From the NCBI RefSeq assembly GCF_003325955.1, contig NZ_CP030929.1, positions 248,001 to 312,000 of the forward strand: a stretch of DNA of 64,000 nucleotides. Reading direction: 5' to 3'. This DNA comes from Aurantimicrobium sp. MWH-Uga1 (lineage in GTDB: Bacteria; Actinomycetota; Actinomycetes; Actinomycetales; Microbacteriaceae). Positions 1-8,056 of this stretch are shown piece after piece (the first letter of the stretch is position 1; each line of letters begins with the position of its first letter). Below the pieces are notes generated by a model. That model had not been told where the DNA came from. It did no database searches and worked only from the letters and a program-made list of their open reading frames with translations. Position numbers and translations under genes: made by a program.

Positions 1-132
1 CGTTGCGTAGCCACGTTTTTTCTCCGCGCTGCAGCTGAAGTCGGCTTGGGGGCTGTCAATGTCATGGGTTTAATCTGTCAGTCCAGACTGAACAGACCCT
101 ATGGGCAACCTATGAATTACTTATGAAGATTA

Positions 133-149
133 TTCTACAAAATGTAGAA
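133..149 (-). terminator. Weak hairpin downstream of the dioxygenase gene
   Basis: Perfect 7-bp inverted repeat TTCTACA / TGTAGAA with an AAA loop, just past the stop codon of the leftward gene ending at 155. The tract after the stem is not a clean T-run, so termination is an inference. I see no supportable gene in bases 1-132. Confidence 0.35.
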
Positions 150-154
150 GTAGT

Positions 155-940
155 TTAGGCAAACTGCCACGACCGCTTCGACAGTCCATACCAAAAGCCC
201 TCAATAGTGCTGGTGTTATCTAAACCACTGTCTAATGCAGCACCCAGTGCAACATACAGCGGAGCCCAGTGTTCAATGCGAGGGTGTGCTTCGTGGGCGG
301 CAGGAGCGTCTTCCCAGAAGTTCAATAAGGCATCAATGTCTTTGTTTTCCAACGCTTCGGCAGCCCAGTGATCAAACTCGGCAGAAGCCTGGGGTGGAGC
401 AACATCAGGACCGGCACCGGGGTTGAACCAGCGCAGGTTGTGGGTTGTGAATCCCGAACCAATAATCATTGTTCCGGCATCGCGTAGTGGGGCGAGCTTA
501 CGTCCCATCTCGAACAGTTCAACTGGGTTCAAACTGGGTAAAGATAACTGCAACACAGGAACATCTGCGTCCGGATACATCTGGGTGAGCGGAACATAGG
601 CACCATGGTCAAGTCCTCGGCCCTGGTCCTGCTGGACCTGGGGGCCGAGCACACCGAGAACCTCGGTGGCGAGCTCACCAGCTGCAGGAGTGTCATATTG
701 CATCTCGTAGTACTTACTCGGGAAGCCATAAAAGTCATAGACCAGGGGAGTGTGTTCCTTGGTGGAGCTGATGGTGGGGGGAGCTTCTTCCCAGTGCGCG
801 GAGACCATCAAGATCTGTTTGGGCTTATCCAGTTCTTTACCCCACGAGGCAAGTTCACCAGACCAACGCTGGTCATCGACCAGCATGGGTGCACCATGGC
901 TCATAAACAAGACCGGTTGGGTGGTGGTGTTCTCGCTCAT
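155..940 (-). CDS. Extradiol ring-cleavage dioxygenase, DODA/YgiD type (LigB superfamily)
   Basis: The 261-aa product fits the class III extradiol dioxygenases of the 4,5-DOPA dioxygenase type, metal enzymes that open catecholic rings; YgiD-type members are about 260 aa. Likely metal ligands are visible: His15 in SHGAP, His49 in SAHWE, and later His residues in TTHNL and IEHWAP; a DHGAYVPL motif near residue 120 is also typical. The frame stays open upstream to 1111, but the ATG at 940 is chosen because AAGGA lies 5 nt before it and homology begins there. The gene lies downstream of, and in the same direction as, the YceI gene. The true substrate cannot be read from sequence; DOPA is only the family label. 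Confidence 0.85.
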   Translation of the reverse strand: MSENTTTQPVLFMSHGAPMLVDDQRWSGELASWGKELDKPKQILMVSAHWEEAPPTISSTKEHTPLVYDFYGFPSKYYEMQYDTPAAGELATEVLGVLGPQVQQDQGRGLDHGAYVPLTQMYPDADVPVLQLSLPSLNPVELFEMGRKLAPLRDAGTMIIGSGFTTHNLRWFNPGAGPDVAPPQASAEFDHWAAEALENKDIDALLNFWEDAPAAHEAHPRIEHWAPLYVALGAALDSGLDNTSTIEGFWYGLSKRSWQFA

Positions 941-1002
941 GGTGTTCCTTCGAGGTGCTGTGGTGAAGACAAGGCTACGGGAGGAGGAAAAATTCCCGAA
1001 GG

Positions 1003-1037
1003 GGTGTGGGGCGGTGGAGACGACACCACCCCACACC
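1003..1037 (-). terminator. Rho-independent terminator after the YceI gene
   Basis: GGTGTGGGG-C-GGTG pairs with CACC-A-CCCCACACC (13 bp with one mismatch) around a 7-nt loop. It sits 10 bp past the leftward stop at 1047 and is followed on the minus strand by a five-T run about 10 nt further on. Confidence 0.7.
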
Positions 1038-1046
1038 AGATTGCGA

Positions 1047-1613
1047 CTAGGCCTGAAGCACAGCCTGGAAGTCGAGAGTAATCTTGACCTTTTCGCCGAC
1101 GAGAACACCACCGGTTTCCAGCGCTGCGTTCCAGGTCAGGCCAAAGTCTTCACGGTTGATTTCGGTTTCCGCAGAGGCGGCAACCTTGTAGTTGCCGTAA
1201 GGGTCGGTAGCAAAGCCACCGAGCTCAAAGTCAAAGTCAACGCTCTTGGTGATGCCTTTAATGGTGAGGTCACCGGTGACAATGAATTCACCGTCTTCAG
1301 CATCCTTAACCTTTACGCCGGTGGAGACGAATGAGATGGTGGGGTAGGTGTCTGCCTCGAAGAAGTCATTAGTGCGCAGGTGACCGTCACGGTTTTCTTC
1401 GTTGGTGTTGATGGAGGCAACTTGTGCAACCGCAGACACCGTGGTGTCGAGGGGGTTTTCACCGGTAACGAATGTGGCGTCGAAGTCTTCGAAGGTTCCC
1501 TTGACCTTGCTGATCATGAGGTGGCGAACAGAGAAGCCGACCGAGGAGTGGGTCTTGTCGATGGTCCAGGTTCCAGCTTTGTAGCCAGGGATGGTTTCAG
1601 CAGTAATTGTCAT
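1047..1613 (-). CDS. YceI family protein (lipocalin-like, isoprenoid binding)
   Basis: The 188-aa product matches the YceI family: N-terminal GTWTIDKTHSSVGFSVRHLMISKVKG and C-terminal EDFGLTWNAALETGGVLVGEKV are hallmark strands of its lipid-binding barrel. Family members bind long isoprenoid chains such as polyprenols or ubiquinone. No signal peptide is visible, so this copy appears cytoplasmic, as is common in actinobacteria. The start at 1613 is preferred over an upstream in-frame ATG at 1655 because GAAAGAAA precedes it and the family fold begins a few residues later. A 6-bp inverted repeat lies about 30 bp upstream. The physiological ligand is unknown. Confidence 0.85.
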   Translation of the reverse strand: MTITAETIPGYKAGTWTIDKTHSSVGFSVRHLMISKVKGTFEDFDATFVTGENPLDTTVSAVAQVASINTNEENRDGHLRTNDFFEADTYPTISFVSTGVKVKDAEDGEFIVTGDLTIKGITKSVDFDFELGGFATDPYGNYKVAASAETEINREDFGLTWNAALETGGVLVGEKVKITLDFQAVLQA

Positions 1614-1640
1614 GAATGTTTCTTTCGTGTTGGGTGTGCA

Positions 1641-1654
1641 TGAGAGTTCTCTCA
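1641..1654. promoter_or_regulatory. Inverted repeat upstream of the YceI gene
   Basis: TGAGAG-TT-CTCTCA is a perfect 6-bp palindrome with a 2-nt centre, 28 bp upstream of the yceI start. It could be an operator in that promoter; no regulator can be assigned. Confidence 0.25.
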
Positions 1655-1735
1655 ATCAAGACAAACCCGACAGCGGCGGAACTATTCCCGCGAATGGAAA
1701 AGCGTGGATGAACGTTGGATGAACGAGTTCGTTAC

Positions 1736-2590
1736 TTACCGGAAGATAATCGTGCGCTGACCATCACGCAGAACGCGATCTTCGGCAAACCACTTCACTG
1801 CTTGGGTGAGTGTGCGACTTTCTTCATCTTGCCCAATGGCGACGAGTTCTTCAGGCGTGCGGGAGTGGTCGACTCGCACAACGTTTTGCTCGATGATGGG
1901 GCCTTCATCCAAGTCAGTAGTGACAAAGTGTGCGGTTGCTCCAATGAGTTTCACGCCTCGGGCGTGAGCCTGCTTGTAGGGGTTTGCTCCCTTAAACCCG
2001 GGGAGGAAGCTGTGGTGGATGTTGATGATTTTGCCTTCGAGCTTCTCACACAGCTCGGGGGAGAGAACTTGCATGTAACGGGCTAAAACAACCAATTCGA
2101 TGTCACGTTCTTCCACGACCTCAAGCAGGCGCTTCTCAAAAGCTGCCTTTTGTTCTGGGTTGGTTACAGGCATGGATTCAAACGGGATGCCATAGAAGCC
2201 GGCAAGATCTGCCAGGTCTGTGTGATTGCTCAAAACGAGAGGAATATCGACAGGTAGTTGACCTGCACGCTGGCGGAAGAGCAGGTCATTAAGGCAGTGC
2301 GCTGCCTTGGTGGCAAGCACGAGGGTGCGCAGAGGGCGACCGACTACATCTAAGCGCCAGTCCATGTCATAGGCGCTGGTGACCGGCTGCAGTGCCAGTT
2401 CACATTCTTCGCGGCTGGCAGTGGTCTCCACCTGCAAACGCATGAAGAATGTTCCGGTGTCATCGCTGGAAAATTGCTGGCTCTCAGTGATATTTCCATT
2501 GGCTGCAACAATGGCACCGGATACTGCGTGAACAATGCCGGGTTTATCGGCACAAACAAAGGTGAGTACCCAGTGCGTAGCGTCAGACAT
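1736..2590 (-). CDS. purU: Formyltetrahydrofolate deformylase
   Basis: PurU hydrolyses 10-formyl-THF to THF and formate, balancing one-carbon units and feeding formate to purine synthesis. The 284-aa length is typical. An ACT domain occupies roughly residues 1-85 (starting HWVLTFVCADKPGIV), followed by a formyltransferase fold with the conserved HHSFLPGFKGANPY segment and catalytic-type DLDEGPIIEQ. The ATG at 2590 has no strong Shine-Dalgarno sequence. The gene diverges from glyA-folD across a 168-bp spacer carrying a ZTP riboswitch; all three enzymes act on the same folate pool. Identification is secure by motif order and length. Confidence 0.95.
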   Translation of the reverse strand: MSDATHWVLTFVCADKPGIVHAVSGAIVAANGNITESQQFSSDDTGTFFMRLQVETTASREECELALQPVTSAYDMDWRLDVVGRPLRTLVLATKAAHCLNDLLFRQRAGQLPVDIPLVLSNHTDLADLAGFYGIPFESMPVTNPEQKAAFEKRLLEVVEERDIELVVLARYMQVLSPELCEKLEGKIINIHHSFLPGFKGANPYKQAHARGVKLIGATAHFVTTDLDEGPIIEQNVVRVDHSRTPEELVAIGQDEESRTLTQAVKWFAEDRVLRDGQRTIIFR

Positions 2591-2627
2591 ACAACAAGAT
2601 TATTGCCTTCAAGCTTGGTAGACTGAC

Positions 2628-2704
2628 ACGGTCGCAACTGGCGTTGAGATGGGTATCCATCAGGGAGCGATTAACGGATCGGATGTGGCCGAACGCCTGG
2701 GCCA
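2628..2704 (+). ncRNA. ZTP (pfl) riboswitch upstream of glyA-folD
   Basis: The spacer contains the conserved pieces of the ZMP/ZTP-sensing pfl RNA in the right order: GCAACTGGCG (2634-2643; the family has GUGACUGGCG), a small hairpin GATGG-GTAT-CCATC (2648-2661), GGGAGCG (2663-2669), a variable linker, and CGCCTGGGC (2694-2702). This class senses the purine intermediate that accumulates when 10-formyl-THF is low and normally raises expression of glyA, folD, purH or related genes. Here glyA starts 54 nt later. A following 6-bp hairpin ACCGGG/CCCGGT (2723-2739) may be part of the expression platform; it lacks a T-run, so control could be translational. Assignment is from recalled consensus, not a covariance search. 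Confidence 0.88.
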
Positions 2705-2758
2705 TCACGAAAAAAACCTGTTACCGGGTTTGCCCCGGTCTACACCTAGGAGCCAACT

Positions 2759-4039
2759 GTGTCTTCAGATAACACCTTCAACGCCCCGCTCTCCGAGGTT
2801 GACCCCGAGATTGCTGCAGTACTGCAGGATGAGCTCGGCCGTCAGCGCGACTTCCTTGAGATGATCGCTTCCGAGAACTTTGTTCCTCGTGCAGTGCTCG
2901 AATCTCAGGGTTCTGTCTTGACCAACAAGTACGCCGAAGGCTACCCCGGCAAGCGCTACTACGGTGGTTGCGAATTTGTTGACGTCGCTGAAAGCCTCGC
3001 CATTGAGCGTGCAAAGAAGCTCTTTGGTGCTGCGTACGCCAACGTTCAGCCTCACTCTGGCGCTACCGCTAACGCTGCTGTATTGCACGCGATTGCTCAG
3101 CCAGGTGACACCATCCTGGGTCTGGAACTTGCACACGGTGGTCACCTCACCCACGGCATGAAGCTCAACTTCTCCGGCAAGGTCTACAACCCTGTTGCTT
3201 ACGGTGTTGACCCAGAAACGTTCCTGGTCGACATGGATGTCGTGCGCAAGCTCGCTCACGAACACAAGCCTGCCGTGATCATTGCAGGATGGTCTGCCTA
3301 CCCACGCCAGCTCGACTTTGCTGAATTCCGTGCCATCGCCGACGAGGTCGGCGCCAAGCTCTGGGTGGACATGGCTCACTTCGCTGGTTTGGTTGCTGCT
3401 GGTCTGCACCCCAACCCCGTTCCATACGCTGACGTGGTCTCGACCACTGTGCACAAGACCTTGGCAGGTCCTCGCTCCGGTTTGATCCTCAGCCGTGACG
3501 AAGAATTGGCTAAGAAGCTCAACTCTGCCGTGTTCCCTGGTCAGCAGGGTGGTCCACTCATGCACGTCATTGCAGCGAAGGCAACCGCTTTCAAGTTGGC
3601 AATGGAACCTGCATTCAAGGACCGCACTGAGCGCACACTGCGTGGTGCACAGATTATTGCCGACCGCCTTACACAGCCAGACATGAAGGAAGCCGGCGTG
3701 GACGTCCTCACCGGTGGAACTGAAGTTCACCTGGTTCTCGTTGACCTGCGTAACTCTCCACTAGATGGCCAGCAGGCAGAAGATGTACTGCACGCTGCCG
3801 GAATTACCGTGAACCGTAACGCTGTTCCTTTCGACCCACGTCCACCTATGGTGACTTCTGGTCTGCGTATTGGAACTCCTGCCTTGGCTACTCGTGGCTT
3901 CGGCGATGCTGAATTCACCGAGGTCGCAGACATCATTGCTGAGGCGCTCAAGCCCGGTGCAGATGTCTCTGCGCTCAAGGCTCGCGTGAAGGTTCTCACC
4001 GAGAAGTTCCCACTGTACCCAGGCCTCGAGCAGTGGTAG
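2759..4039 (+). CDS. glyA: Serine hydroxymethyltransferase
   Basis: GlyA interconverts serine and glycine, loading THF to 5,10-methylene-THF; it is a cytoplasmic PLP enzyme. The 426-aa product has the family start ([26 protein letters not shown]), the YYGG segment, and the PLP-lysine motif [13 protein letters not shown] near residue 230. The start is a GTG at 2759 with AGGAG at 2749-2753. folD overlaps the last 7 bp, so the two genes form an operon downstream of the ZTP riboswitch. This suits a pathway that raises one-carbon supply when formyl-THF runs short. Confidence 0.97.
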   Translation: MSSDNTFNAPLSEVDPEIAAVLQDELGRQRDFLEMIASENFVPRAVLESQGSVLTNKYAEGYPGKRYYGGCEFVDVAESLAIERAKKLFGAAYANVQPHSGATANAAVLHAIAQPGDTILGLELAHGGHLTHGMKLNFSGKVYNPVAYGVDPETFLVDMDVVRKLAHEHKPAVIIAGWSAYPRQLDFAEFRAIADEVGAKLWVDMAHFAGLVAAGLHPNPVPYADVVSTTVHKTLAGPRSGLILSRDEELAKKLNSAVFPGQQGGPLMHVIAAKATAFKLAMEPAFKDRTERTLRGAQIIADRLTQPDMKEAGVDVLTGGTEVHLVLVDLRNSPLDGQQAEDVLHAAGITVNRNAVPFDPRPPMVTSGLRIGTPALATRGFGDAEFTEVADIIAEALKPGADVSALKARVKVLTEKFPLYPGLEQW

Positions 4040-4914
4040 CAGTCACTCTCGACGGAAAAGCTACCGCTTCTGCCGTCAAGGGTGAACTCGCACAACGCAT
4101 TGCAGCACTGAAAGCTCAGGGCATTACTCCTGGTTTAGGAACGCTGTTGGTTGGCGATGACCCTGGATCGCATTCGTATGTCTCGGGTAAACACCGCGAC
4201 TGTGCTGAGGTCGGCATCAATTCGATTCGAATTGATCTGCCGGCAACAGCTACTCAGGCCGATGTTGAAGCTGCCATTAAGCAGCTCAACGACGACCCTG
4301 CCGTCACCGGTTATATCGTGCAGCTGCCATTGCCCAAGGGCCTCGATGAGCACGCTGCATTGGAACTGATTGACCCCGCCAAAGATGCTGATGGCCTGCA
4401 CCCTATGAACTTAGGGCGCTTGGTGATGGGTATTGAAGGAGAGTTGGCTTCGCCACTTCCGTGCACTCCTGCTGGGATTGTGGAACTGCTCACTCGCTAT
4501 GACGTTCCCCTGTCGGGCAAGCACGTCACGGTTGTTGGCCGCGGGTTGACCGTGGGACGTCCCCTAGGGTTGCTGCTCACTCGTAAAGGTATTGATGCCA
4601 CAGTAACCCTCACCCACTCGCGCACCGTCAACATCGAGGACGACATTCGTCGTGCTGATGTTGTCGTTGCTGCGGTAGGTGTTCCTCACTTCATCAAACC
4701 GGAGTGGGTGAAGCCTGGTGCTGCTGTGTTGGATGTCGGCATTACTCGTGTGGAGAACGAAGAGACCGGCAAAGCACAGCTCACCGGTGATGTTGATCCT
4801 GCGGTTGCTGAGGTTGCTGGGCACTTCTCTCCCAACCCGGGAGGTGTTGGTCCGATGACCAGGGCAATGCTTTTGGCGAATGTGGTGAAGGCTGCGGAAC
4901 AGGCGCTTTCTTAA
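4033..4914 (+). CDS. folD: Bifunctional methylene-THF dehydrogenase / methenyl-THF cyclohydrolase
   Basis: FolD converts 5,10-methylene-THF through methenyl-THF to 10-formyl-THF using NADP. The 293-aa protein has the family substrate motif [14 protein letters not shown] with the catalytic lysine, [37 protein letters not shown] and the dinucleotide-binding [14 protein letters not shown]. The GTG start at 4033 lies inside the glyA stop region (7-bp overlap), indicating translational coupling. It completes a glyA-folD one-carbon operon and makes the substrate of divergently encoded PurU. Confidence 0.96.
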   Translation: MVAVTLDGKATASAVKGELAQRIAALKAQGITPGLGTLLVGDDPGSHSYVSGKHRDCAEVGINSIRIDLPATATQADVEAAIKQLNDDPAVTGYIVQLPLPKGLDEHAALELIDPAKDADGLHPMNLGRLVMGIEGELASPLPCTPAGIVELLTRYDVPLSGKHVTVVGRGLTVGRPLGLLLTRKGIDATVTLTHSRTVNIEDDIRRADVVVAAVGVPHFIKPEWVKPGAAVLDVGITRVENEETGKAQLTGDVDPAVAEVAGHFSPNPGGVGPMTRAMLLANVVKAAEQALS

Positions 4915-4939
4915 ATTCTCAAAAGAATAAAGAATGGGA

Positions 4940-5008
4940 TTTTCCGGCTAAGTGCATAAGTCGGAAAATGAAGCCTAGTTTTTCCGACTTAGTAGGTAAC
5001 CCGGAAAA
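4940..5008. repeat. Nested palindromic element between convergent genes
   Basis: Four alternating copies of TTTTCCG/CGGAAAA occur in 69 bp: at 4940, 4962-4968, 4980 and 5002-5008. They form a perfect 12-bp inverted repeat TAAGTCGGAAAA/TTTTCCGACTTA (4957-4968 with 4980-4991) nested in an 8-bp TTTTCCGG/CCGGAAAA pair (4940-4947 with 5001-5008). The element separates folD from the leftward gamma-carbonic-anhydrase gene and could serve as a bidirectional terminator, but its regularity is more than a terminator needs. Confidence 0.6.
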
Positions 5009-5029
5009 ACTTCCATCGACGAATGGTAT

Positions 5030-5566
5030 TTACGCTGTTGCTTCAGCTTTGTAAATCTCTAGACGCTTGCGGTAGTTTGCCGCGTTCTGGCGCACAGCCT
5101 CTTGCTCTTCTGGAGTGAGTTCGCGGCGCACCTTCGCTGGAACACCAGCAACCAGAGACCCCGGAGGAACAATGGTTCCCTCCAGCACGAGTGCCCCAGC
5201 AGCAACCAAAGAACCCTTGCCGATCACAGCGCCGTTCATCACGGTGGCATGCATGCCAATAAGGCAATCATCTTCTACTGTGCAGCCGTGAATAACAGCG
5301 TTGTGTCCCACAGACACGTTCTTTCCCAGGGTGAGCGGATAGCCAGTGTCAACGTGACCACTCACATTGTCCTGGATGTTGGAGCCTTCACCAATCACAA
5401 TTGGTTCATAGTCCCCGCGCAGCACCGCGTTAAACCAAATACCCACGTTGGCGTGCAGGGTGACATCGCCGGCCAGGCGTCCGCCTGGTGCGATGTAGCA
5501 CGAGTCATCTACAACCGGAGTGCCATAGGTGGGGACAGAAATAATCTGAGCGTCAGAAGAAGTCAT
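5030..5566 (-). CDS. Gamma-carbonic-anhydrase-like hexapeptide-repeat protein
   Basis: The 178-aa protein consists largely of left-handed beta-helix hexapeptide repeats (such as GYPLTLGKNVSVGHNAVIHG and LIGMHATVMNGAVIGKGS) of the LbH gamma-CA-like type (YrdA/PaaY relatives), which trimerise and usually bind zinc through His residues. Candidate ligands are the His in GHVD, VGHNAVIHG and GMHATV. Carbonic anhydrase activity is not proven for most of these proteins. The ATG at 5566 has GGGGC upstream. A glycosyltransferase lies 18 bp upstream in the same direction, so the two are probably co-transcribed. Confidence 0.85.
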   Translation of the reverse strand: MTSSDAQIISVPTYGTPVVDDSCYIAPGGRLAGDVTLHANVGIWFNAVLRGDYEPIVIGEGSNIQDNVSGHVDTGYPLTLGKNVSVGHNAVIHGCTVEDDCLIGMHATVMNGAVIGKGSLVAAGALVLEGTIVPPGSLVAGVPAKVRRELTPEEQEAVRQNAANYRKRLEIYKAEATA

Positions 5567-5584
5567 GCCCCTAAGCCTAGAAGG

Positions 5585-7132
5585 TTAACGCCGAGGTGGT
5601 GGAGGAAGTTTGGGGCCGATGTCAGGATTGGTTTTCGCATAGTGGCGTGCAGCATTCCACGCTTGCCATTTACGCAGTGCACGCCACCAGGAAGCTGACT
5701 TATGCTTCCACGCTTTCGTGAGCTCTTTGCCCCACAGCTGCAATATTGCCTCGTCATTGAACCCTTGCACGGTTGCAATTGCCGCCTCACGCATGGCCGT
5801 CACCTTTTCAGCAGGGAGCTGCTGCAAAGTGGCAATGGCTTGTGCCATGGCTGTGACATCCCCATCGGGAATAAGGAACCCATTCACTTCATGGGTAATG
5901 AGATCGCTGGGACCGTAACGAATATCAAACGCGATGGGAATGCACCCAGCTGCCATTCCTTCGAGTAACACCAGAGGAGTCCCCTCTGTTTCTGAAGTAA
6001 TGAGCAGGAAGGAAGCAGTCTTGGTCTCTTCCAGGGCTGCGGTGCTGTAGCCGTGCAAGGTGGTGTACTCGGCTGCGCTGTGCTCCGCCAGCGCAGCTTC
6101 GACCTCGGGACGCGTCTCACCCTCGCCATAGATGTCAAGACTCAAACCTGAACCCACCATGAGCTGCGCTCGAGCAGTTGCCTCAATGGCAAGATGCACG
6201 CGCTTACGAGGAATAAACGCCGCCACAACGAGTCCCCGGTTCACGGGGCGCTCTACCGTAATCGAAGCCGGATCAGGCAGTGGGACCGAGTTCGGAATCA
6301 CCACGAGGTTGGGGCTCGCCCCCATGACAGCCGAAATGTCCTTGCGCTGACGTTTCGTGAGTGCTGCGACAAGGTCAAAGCCGGGTAACTCACGGATACT
6401 CTTGTGGCGTGCATCCGAGAGAATGGGGCGACCATCCGCGGTTTCGCCTTCAATATGTGCACCCTGAATGACGTGCACTGTCAGTGCATTGCGACGGCGA
6501 TAGCCCACAAACATTCCCACCGCGGTCTTGCTATCGATCAAGAAGGTTGTCTGTTGTGAACCAAATCTGCGATCAAGCACCCAGTGATAGAAATCGTTCG
6601 GAAACTTCCACAGCTTGAAGGGTTCACCAGCATGGTCACAAAGGATGATGCGGCGTCCGCCTCGGATTCCGCGCTCGCGGAAGTCCCGGCGGTCGCTGAG
6701 CATCAGCGTTCCATCTGAACGGTAGTGATCGGTTTGCAAGATGGTGAGTTCGTCTGCGGCATAGCGGATGCGACTATATAGAACACCGTCGCGGTAAAGC
6801 TCCTCAAATTCATCACCGTCACCCAGGGGAGTGAAAGCCTCATAGAGTTTGGGAGAGGGTCCTGAAGGTCGTGTAGGAATGTGTTCTGTGCGTAACCAGT
6901 CCCAGATGTTCTCAATCGAGACGTCTCCGTCGAGGCGACCGAGCTGCCGCATCTGCTCTTCAATTTGGTCATAGTGAGGATAGCTATCGAAGGTGAGCAC
7001 AGTCACATGACCGGCACCTGATTTACTCAGTATGCTCGCGCGATGAAGCAACGTGACGGTGAGTCCACCTGATTCGGGCCGAACACCCCATGTCACACTG
7101 ACATATTTCGAGGCGGGGAGGGAAAAACTCAC
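5585..7132 (-). CDS. Glycosyltransferase, TagE/GtfA-like GT4 type
   Basis: The 515-aa protein has a C-terminal GT-B nucleotide-sugar domain: GLVVAAFIPRKRVHLAIEA, SETEGTPLVLLEGMAAGC, then FDIRYGPSDLI and NGFLIPDGD. The FDIxYGPSDLI combination is characteristic of polyglycerol- or polyribitol-phosphate glucosyltransferases (TagE, TarM) and the GtfA protein-glycosylation enzymes. No membrane segment is apparent. The frame begins with a GTG at 7132 that has only weak ribosome-binding sequence. It probably decorates a cell-wall polymer or surface protein; the acceptor cannot be inferred. It shares direction with the downstream hexapeptide protein. Confidence 0.8.
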   Translation of the reverse strand: MSFSLPASKYVSVTWGVRPESGGLTVTLLHRASILSKSGAGHVTVLTFDSYPHYDQIEEQMRQLGRLDGDVSIENIWDWLRTEHIPTRPSGPSPKLYEAFTPLGDGDEFEELYRDGVLYSRIRYAADELTILQTDHYRSDGTLMLSDRRDFRERGIRGGRRIILCDHAGEPFKLWKFPNDFYHWVLDRRFGSQQTTFLIDSKTAVGMFVGYRRRNALTVHVIQGAHIEGETADGRPILSDARHKSIRELPGFDLVAALTKRQRKDISAVMGASPNLVVIPNSVPLPDPASITVERPVNRGLVVAAFIPRKRVHLAIEATARAQLMVGSGLSLDIYGEGETRPEVEAALAEHSAAEYTTLHGYSTAALEETKTASFLLITSETEGTPLVLLEGMAAGCIPIAFDIRYGPSDLITHEVNGFLIPDGDVTAMAQAIATLQQLPAEKVTAMREAAIATVQGFNDEAILQLWGKELTKAWKHKSASWWRALRKWQAWNAARHYAKTNPDIGPKLPPPPRR

Positions 7133-7266
7133 CTGCCTATGTTAGTTCGTTCACAAGCCGAATGTGACGGCTCGCGACTAACCAGCAAGCGTGGAGGAAA
7201 CTCACAAGTTACTCTTAACCAGGATTTTCCCCCGCACACCCAATATGAAAAGAGAGTGTTCTCCCG

Positions 7267-7944
7267 ATGGCTAAGTCATCTTTTCTCGCCTCGCTCAAGA
7301 AGGCATTCCGTTCCGGCGCAAAGCAGGCCGGTGCAACCGCAGCAGAAGTTGTTGTCAAGGTTGAAGACGTTGCAGCAGATGTGACCGCAGCATCCAAGGA
7401 TGCCGCAGCCACCATCAAGAAAGACGCAGCAAAGACCACCGCAGCAGTCAAGAAGACAGTTGCAGCTAAGAAGCCAGCTGCGAAGCCCGCAGCGAAGAAA
7501 GCTCCAGCTAAGCCTGCCGCAAAGCCTGCCGCAAAGCCTGCTGCGAAGCCTGCCGCAAAGCCTGCTGCAAAGAAGCCTGTAGCAAAAACCGCGGCAGCAA
7601 AACCTGCTACCAAGGTTGCAGCAAAACCTGCCGCGAAGAAGCCTGTTGCTAAAACTGCTGCGGCAAAACCTGCCACCAAGGTTGCCGCGAAGCCCGCTGC
7701 AAAGAAGGCTCCAGCGAAGCCCACCGCGAAGCCTGCAGCAAAGGCACCAGCTAAGCCCGCTGCGAAGCCTGCAGCCAAAACCGCTGCTGCGAAGCCTGCA
7801 GCAAAGAAAGCACCTGCCAAGCCAGTAGCTAAGCCTGCTGCCAAGAAGGCACCCGCAAGCAAGCCTGCTGCGAAGCCCGCAGCCAAGAAGGCACCTGCTA
7901 AGCCAGCTGCAAAGCCTGCAGCTAAGCCAGCAGTCAAGAAGTAA
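7267..7944 (+). CDS. Histone H1-like Lys/Ala/Pro-rich protein
   Basis: The 225-aa product has a 70-residue helical, mixed-charge N-terminus (MAKSSFLASLKKAFRSGAKQ start) followed by about 150 residues of KPAAK/KKAPAKP repeats. Such tails occur in H1-like bacterial proteins and on actinobacterial HU proteins, where they bind DNA non-specifically. No HU domain is present here. The ATG at 7267 follows AAGAGAG. The gene stands alone and ends at a strong hairpin. A nucleoid or polyanion-binding role is an inference from composition. The repeat makes the opposite strand open as an Ala-rich shadow frame, which is not a gene. Confidence 0.8.
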   Translation: MAKSSFLASLKKAFRSGAKQAGATAAEVVVKVEDVAADVTAASKDAAATIKKDAAKTTAAVKKTVAAKKPAAKPAAKKAPAKPAAKPAAKPAAKPAAKPAAKKPVAKTAAAKPATKVAAKPAAKKPVAKTAAAKPATKVAAKPAAKKAPAKPTAKPAAKAPAKPAAKPAAKTAAAKPAAKKAPAKPVAKPAAKKAPASKPAAKPAAKKAPAKPAAKPAAKPAVKK

Positions 7945-7962
7945 CTTCGGTTCTTAACTCAG

Positions 7963-7990
7963 TCAATGGCACCCTTCGGGGTGCCATTGA
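7963..7990 (+). terminator. Perfect 12-bp hairpin terminator with TTCG loop
   Basis: TCAATGGCACCC pairs with GGGTGCCATTGA around a TTCG tetraloop, 19 bp after the H1-like gene. The stem is perfect; the following T-tract is weak. Confidence 0.8.
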
Positions 7991-8056
7991 TGGTTAATGG
8001 GAATACTCCAAGAACAATTCGACTTATCAGTAGTGAATCACACAAAGGAGAACACG

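Noticed and set aside
2765..3730. Long antisense open frame (321 codons) inside glyA
   Set aside because: It mirrors the codon pattern of glyA, has no ribosome-binding site or recognisable domain, and glyA is certain.
7215..7937. Ala/Gly-rich antisense frame across the H1-like gene
   Set aside because: It is the complement of KPAA codon repeats; low complexity keeps all frames open. The plus strand has the ribosome-binding site and terminator.
7450..7940. Short direct repeats that might suggest CRISPR or a tandem array
   Set aside because: The repeats are codon-level repeats of a Lys/Ala/Pro protein without constant spacers.
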